DNA of 36,995 bases from Planctomycetota bacterium (lineage in GTDB: Bacteria > Planctomycetota > Phycisphaerae > SM23-33). Positions within the stretch are counted from its first letter, which is position 1. Every line of letters starts with the position of its first letter. Of this stretch, positions 34,063-36,995 are shown piece after piece. The notes beneath the pieces are model-generated. The model saw only the letters and a list, made by a program, of their open reading frames with translations, ran no database searches and was not told the origin of the DNA. The position numbers were made by a program, and so were the translations under genes. The stretch spans positions 1 to 36,995 of the forward strand of contig JAAYCO010000076.1 in the NCBI GenBank assembly GCA_012729725.1. The letters are read 5' to 3'.

Positions 34063-35810
34063 GCAAATTCCAGGTTTGGGCGCCGGTGGCAAAGCGTGTT
34101 CAGGTCGAGCTCAAGGGCCGGCGGCACGAGATGGCGGCCGGGAGCGACGGTTGGTGGAACCTCGATGTGGCAGATGCGGCGGCGGGCGACGATTACAGCT
34201 TCGTGCTCGATTCAGGCAGGCCGCTGAGCGACCCGAGATCAAGATGGCAGCCCAGAGGTCCCGAGGGCCCGTCGAGAATCGTGGACTTCTCGCAGTTTTC
34301 GTGGAGGTGTCCGCGATTTGTGCCGCCGCCCCTGGAATCAGCGATAATATATGAATTGCACGTGGGCACTTTTACGCCGCGGGGTACTTTCGAATCGGCG
34401 ATAGAGAAGCTTGGGCATCTTGTTGATCTTGGCGTAACTCACGTGGAACTGCTTCCGCTGGGCCAGTTTTCGGGCTCGCGCGGATGGGGGTATGACGGGG
34501 TAGACATATATGCTCCACATCACGCCTACGGCGGGCCCAATGGGCTCAACAGATTCGTGGACGCCTGCCACGAACACGGCCTGGCGGTTGTGATCGACGT
34601 GGTCTACAACCATTTCGGGCCTGAAGGCTGCTATCTGAAGGAATTCGGCCCGTATTTCACCGACCGCTACAAGACGCCCTGGGGCGAGGCGGTCAACTTT
34701 GACGGCCCGGACAGCGGGCCGGTGCGCAAATACGTAATCGACAACGCGATCATGTGGCTGCGCGACTACCGAGCGGACGCCCTGCGCGTTGACGGCGTTC
34801 ATGCGATCATGGACGCTTCGGCGGTTCACATTCTTCAGGAGCTATGCACGGCTGTGCATGATTTGAACGGGTGTCTGGGCAGGCGGCTGGCGGTAATCGG
34901 TGAAAGCGACCTGAACGATCCCCGCGTCATTCTCGCGCCGGAGCTTGGCGGGTACGGGTTTGACGCTCAATGGACTGACGACTTTCACCACGCGGTGCAC
35001 TCGCTTGTGACCGGTGAAAGGGACGGCTATTACGGCGATTTTGGCTCTCTGGCGGACCTTGCCAAGAGCTTTGGCAACGCGTTCGTGTACGACGGTAGGT
35101 TCAGCAAGGTGCGCCGCCGAAATCACGGCCGGCGTCCGCCGGAGCATCTTGACGGCGACAAGTTCGTGGTCTGCCTTCAGAATCACGACCAGGTTGGCAA
35201 CCGTATCGACGGCACGCGAGTTGGGCATATCGCCTCCGACCGGCGGCAGATGATAGGGGCGGCAATGGTGCTAGTCTCGCCGTTCATCCCGATGCTGTTT
35301 GAGGGTGAAGAGTGGGGCGCGTCGGCGGTTTTTCAGTACTTCACCGACTATCAGTCTCGTGAGCTTGCAGAGGCGGTTCGCCAGGGGCGTCGCAGGGAGT
35401 TCGCGGACTTCGGCTGGGATCCTCAGAAGGTGCCCGATCCGCAGGCGGATGAGACCTTTGAAAGATCAAAGCTCGACTGGGACGAGCTTGCCCAACAGCC
35501 CCACGCGGCCATGCTTGAATGGTACCGCCGGCTGATTTGGCTTCGAAAGACAATGCCCAGCCTGTGCAATCACCATCGCGGCCATGTTCGGGTGGATTAC
35601 GACGAATCGCAACGCTGGATTGTTGTGAACAGGTGCTGCGTCGCGCTGGCGTGCAATCTGTCCGACCAGCGGCAGTCCGTCCCGCTGCGTGGCGGGGGCG
35701 GGCGAATCATCCTCAGCATGGACCAGGAAGCGAGCATATCGGGGGCGGCGATTCTGATGCCTCCGGACTGTGCAGCGCTGGTTGCAGTGGGAGAATGCAA
35801 ATGCAGATGA
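34059..35810 (+). CDS. treZ: Malto-oligosyltrehalose trehalohydrolase
   Basis: 583 residues. It releases trehalose from maltooligosyl trehalose. An N-terminal immunoglobulin-like domain (FQVWAPVAKRVQVELKG) precedes the barrel. IIYELHVGTFTPRGTF and GYDGVDIYAPHHAYGGPNGLNRFVD are TreZ landmarks. GH13 residues: D180 (region I, VIDVVYNHFG), nucleophile D245 (LRVDGVHAI), E282 (VIGESD) and D377 (LQNHDQVGNR). GEEW near 35310 is also characteristic of TreZ. The ATG at 34059 sits in the ATGA overlap with treY, with AGAGAGGA upstream. Its end overlaps the next GH13 gene by 10 bases. Confidence 0.95.
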   Translation: MSKFQVWAPVAKRVQVELKGRRHEMAAGSDGWWNLDVADAAAGDDYSFVLDSGRPLSDPRSRWQPRGPEGPSRIVDFSQFSWRCPRFVPPPLESAIIYELHVGTFTPRGTFESAIEKLGHLVDLGVTHVELLPLGQFSGSRGWGYDGVDIYAPHHAYGGPNGLNRFVDACHEHGLAVVIDVVYNHFGPEGCYLKEFGPYFTDRYKTPWGEAVNFDGPDSGPVRKYVIDNAIMWLRDYRADALRVDGVHAIMDASAVHILQELCTAVHDLNGCLGRRLAVIGESDLNDPRVILAPELGGYGFDAQWTDDFHHAVHSLVTGERDGYYGDFGSLADLAKSFGNAFVYDGRFSKVRRRNHGRRPPEHLDGDKFVVCLQNHDQVGNRIDGTRVGHIASDRRQMIGAAMVLVSPFIPMLFEGEEWGASAVFQYFTDYQSRELAEAVRQGRRREFADFGWDPQKVPDPQADETFERSKLDWDELAQQPHAAMLEWYRRLIWLRKTMPSLCNHHRGHVRVDYDESQRWIVVNRCCVALACNLSDQRQSVPLRGGGGRIILSMDQEASISGAAILMPPDCAALVAVGECKCR

Positions 35811-36995
35811 CGGTGGTCGAGGCAGTCGAAAGCGCCTTGCCGGGCGCTTTTGATTACGGCGACGGACTGGTTACGTTCGCGCTATACGCTCCCGGCAAGC
35901 AGTCCGTCGAGCTTATCGTCGCGCCGCATGGCCAGAGCGTCGAGATTCATCAGATGGACGACCGGGGCGGAGGCTTCTGGGTGACGCCCATGAACCTGCC
36001 CAAGGGCAAGTGCGAGTATCGATTCCGCCTTGATCACGAGACGGTGATTGCCGACCCGTACGCGCAGGAAATCCGGCGCGTCCGGGATGACGACGTTCCG
36101 TGGGCTGTTGTCGATGCCGGCAGGGGCATCTACATGTGGCGCAACGAGGATTGGCGCAGGCCCAACTTCAGGGATCTGATAGTCTATGAACTGCACGTGG
36201 GCGATTTTTCGCCCGAGGGCAATTTCGCCGGCGTGCGAAAGCGGCTGGATTATCTGAGGGATCTGGGCGTAAACGCTATCGAATTCATGCCGCTCTATGA
36301 GTCCTCGCCGGATGACTACTGGGGCTACAAGCCGACATATTTCATGGCCGTGCGCAGCTCTTACGGCTCGCTGATGGATATGATCGAGCTGGTGGACGAG
36401 TGCCACGCAAGAGAGATCGGCGTGGTGATGGACATGGTGCTGGCCCACACGGGCGACGATCATCCCTTCAACGCCATGTATCCCTACAAGCAAAGCCCGT
36501 GGTACGGCAAGGGGCTTGGCGAGCCCAACCAGTTCGGCCTGCCCATGCTGGATTTCAGCAAGGACGCCACGAACTCGTTCGTCCGAGACGTTCAGGCTTA
36601 CTGGATGCACGTGGCCCATGTGGACGGATTCAGATACGACTACCTCGCCGGCATCGGCGCCGCCGACGGCCAAAAGGGCCTGCCGTACCTGATGCGAACC
36701 GCAAGGGAGATCAGGCCCGAGTCTTACCTGATCGGCGAATGCATTCCGGAGGATCCCGAACTGGTCAACAACAGCGGCCTGGGCGGCGTGTGGCACACCC
36801 GCAGCCGGCTTGCAATGTCGGCGCTCCTGGCCGAGACGCAATTCCAGCCGTATGACTGGAACGACTTCGACAAGTGCATCCACGCCTTTGACCCGGCGAC
36901 GCAGGACTACGACCAGGCCTCGTTCATGGTCAACTACATCGAGTGCCACGACGACGAGCGAATCATCAAGCTTCTGCTCGAACGCGGGTTCGACT
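35801..36995 (+). CDS. GH13 alpha-glucan-acting enzyme (partial, runs off window)
   Basis: 398 complete codons are visible; the 3-prime end is beyond the window. An N-terminal CBM48-like domain (about 20-110: VTFALYAPGKQSVELIV, GKCEYRFRLDHETVIADPYA) leads into a GH13 barrel with LIVYELHVGDFSPEGNFAGV. Region I is DMVLAHT (D211, unusual Leu-Ala for the common YN), region II is VDGFRYD (nucleophile D280), region III is IGECIPED (acid E313), and region IV is ECHDDE (D384). It resembles branching-enzyme or alpha-amylase families of the CBM48 group, but I cannot assign GlgB with confidence. The gene starts inside the last codons of treZ and must be cotranscribed with glgX-treY-treZ. A role in making or trimming the glucan substrate is likely. 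Confidence 0.85.
   Translation, partial: MQMTVVEAVESALPGAFDYGDGLVTFALYAPGKQSVELIVAPHGQSVEIHQMDDRGGGFWVTPMNLPKGKCEYRFRLDHETVIADPYAQEIRRVRDDDVPWAVVDAGRGIYMWRNEDWRRPNFRDLIVYELHVGDFSPEGNFAGVRKRLDYLRDLGVNAIEFMPLYESSPDDYWGYKPTYFMAVRSSYGSLMDMIELVDECHAREIGVVMDMVLAHTGDDHPFNAMYPYKQSPWYGKGLGEPNQFGLPMLDFSKDATNSFVRDVQAYWMHVAHVDGFRYDYLAGIGAADGQKGLPYLMRTAREIRPESYLIGECIPEDPELVNNSGLGGVWHTRSRLAMSALLAETQFQPYDWNDFDKCIHAFDPATQDYDQASFMVNYIECHDDERIIKLLLERGFD

Overview
The window is about 37 kb of GC-rich bacterial chromosome. It carries genes for an outer-membrane envelope (lpxD, lpxI, kdsB), an IspG-type isoprenoid pathway, and dense arrays of palindromic repeats. Together with the style of the proteins, this suggests a Planctomycetota genome, possibly Phycisphaerae-like. 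That placement is inference: no rRNA is present to confirm it. Most of the window is ordinary core metabolism in short operons.

Layout. Positions 1-985 hold no confident gene. They contain nested inverted repeats, a 168-bp imperfect tandem repeat and a string of hairpins. Positions 986-3524 (+) encode a HAD phosphatase, then a translationally coupled pair: a receiver-like protein ending in a FliM-like peptide, and a GGDEF diguanylate cyclase. On the minus strand follow an anchored thermonuclease and aspartate kinase (3514-5367). A + operon (5625-8070) has two small membrane proteins and formate-tetrahydrofolate ligase. A minus block (8067-13351) has hypF-like, HEAT-repeat and comF genes. Positions 13485-15615 hold a conserved unknown gene and a CPCC-domain gene bracketed by REP/BIME-like palindromes.

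Positions 15616-17555 (-) are lpxD-lpxI. A predicted lipoprotein (+), ispG (-), ettA (+) and hisD-hisC-hisB (+, 21545-24523) follow, then kdsB and efp (-). Next come a tRNA-Ala(CGC) with a terminator abutting its last base, a hicAB toxin-antitoxin pair, a pteridine-reductase-like SDR and mgtE (-). From 29316 to the window end runs a tightly overlapping operon: glgX, treY, treZ and a fourth GH13 gene that is cut by the edge. Its first three products form the classical debranching, intramolecular isomerisation and hydrolysis route from glycogen to trehalose.

The least explained items are: the coupled receiver-like/GGDEF pair sharing an LSxD-type motif; the two repeat families, one bracketing a lone CPCC gene; a HypF with a degenerate acylphosphatase active site and no hydrogenase nearby; an EF-P whose modification loop lacks the usual tip; and several promoters that place the transcription start on or next to the start codon. 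None of these is proved to be a new system by sequence alone.
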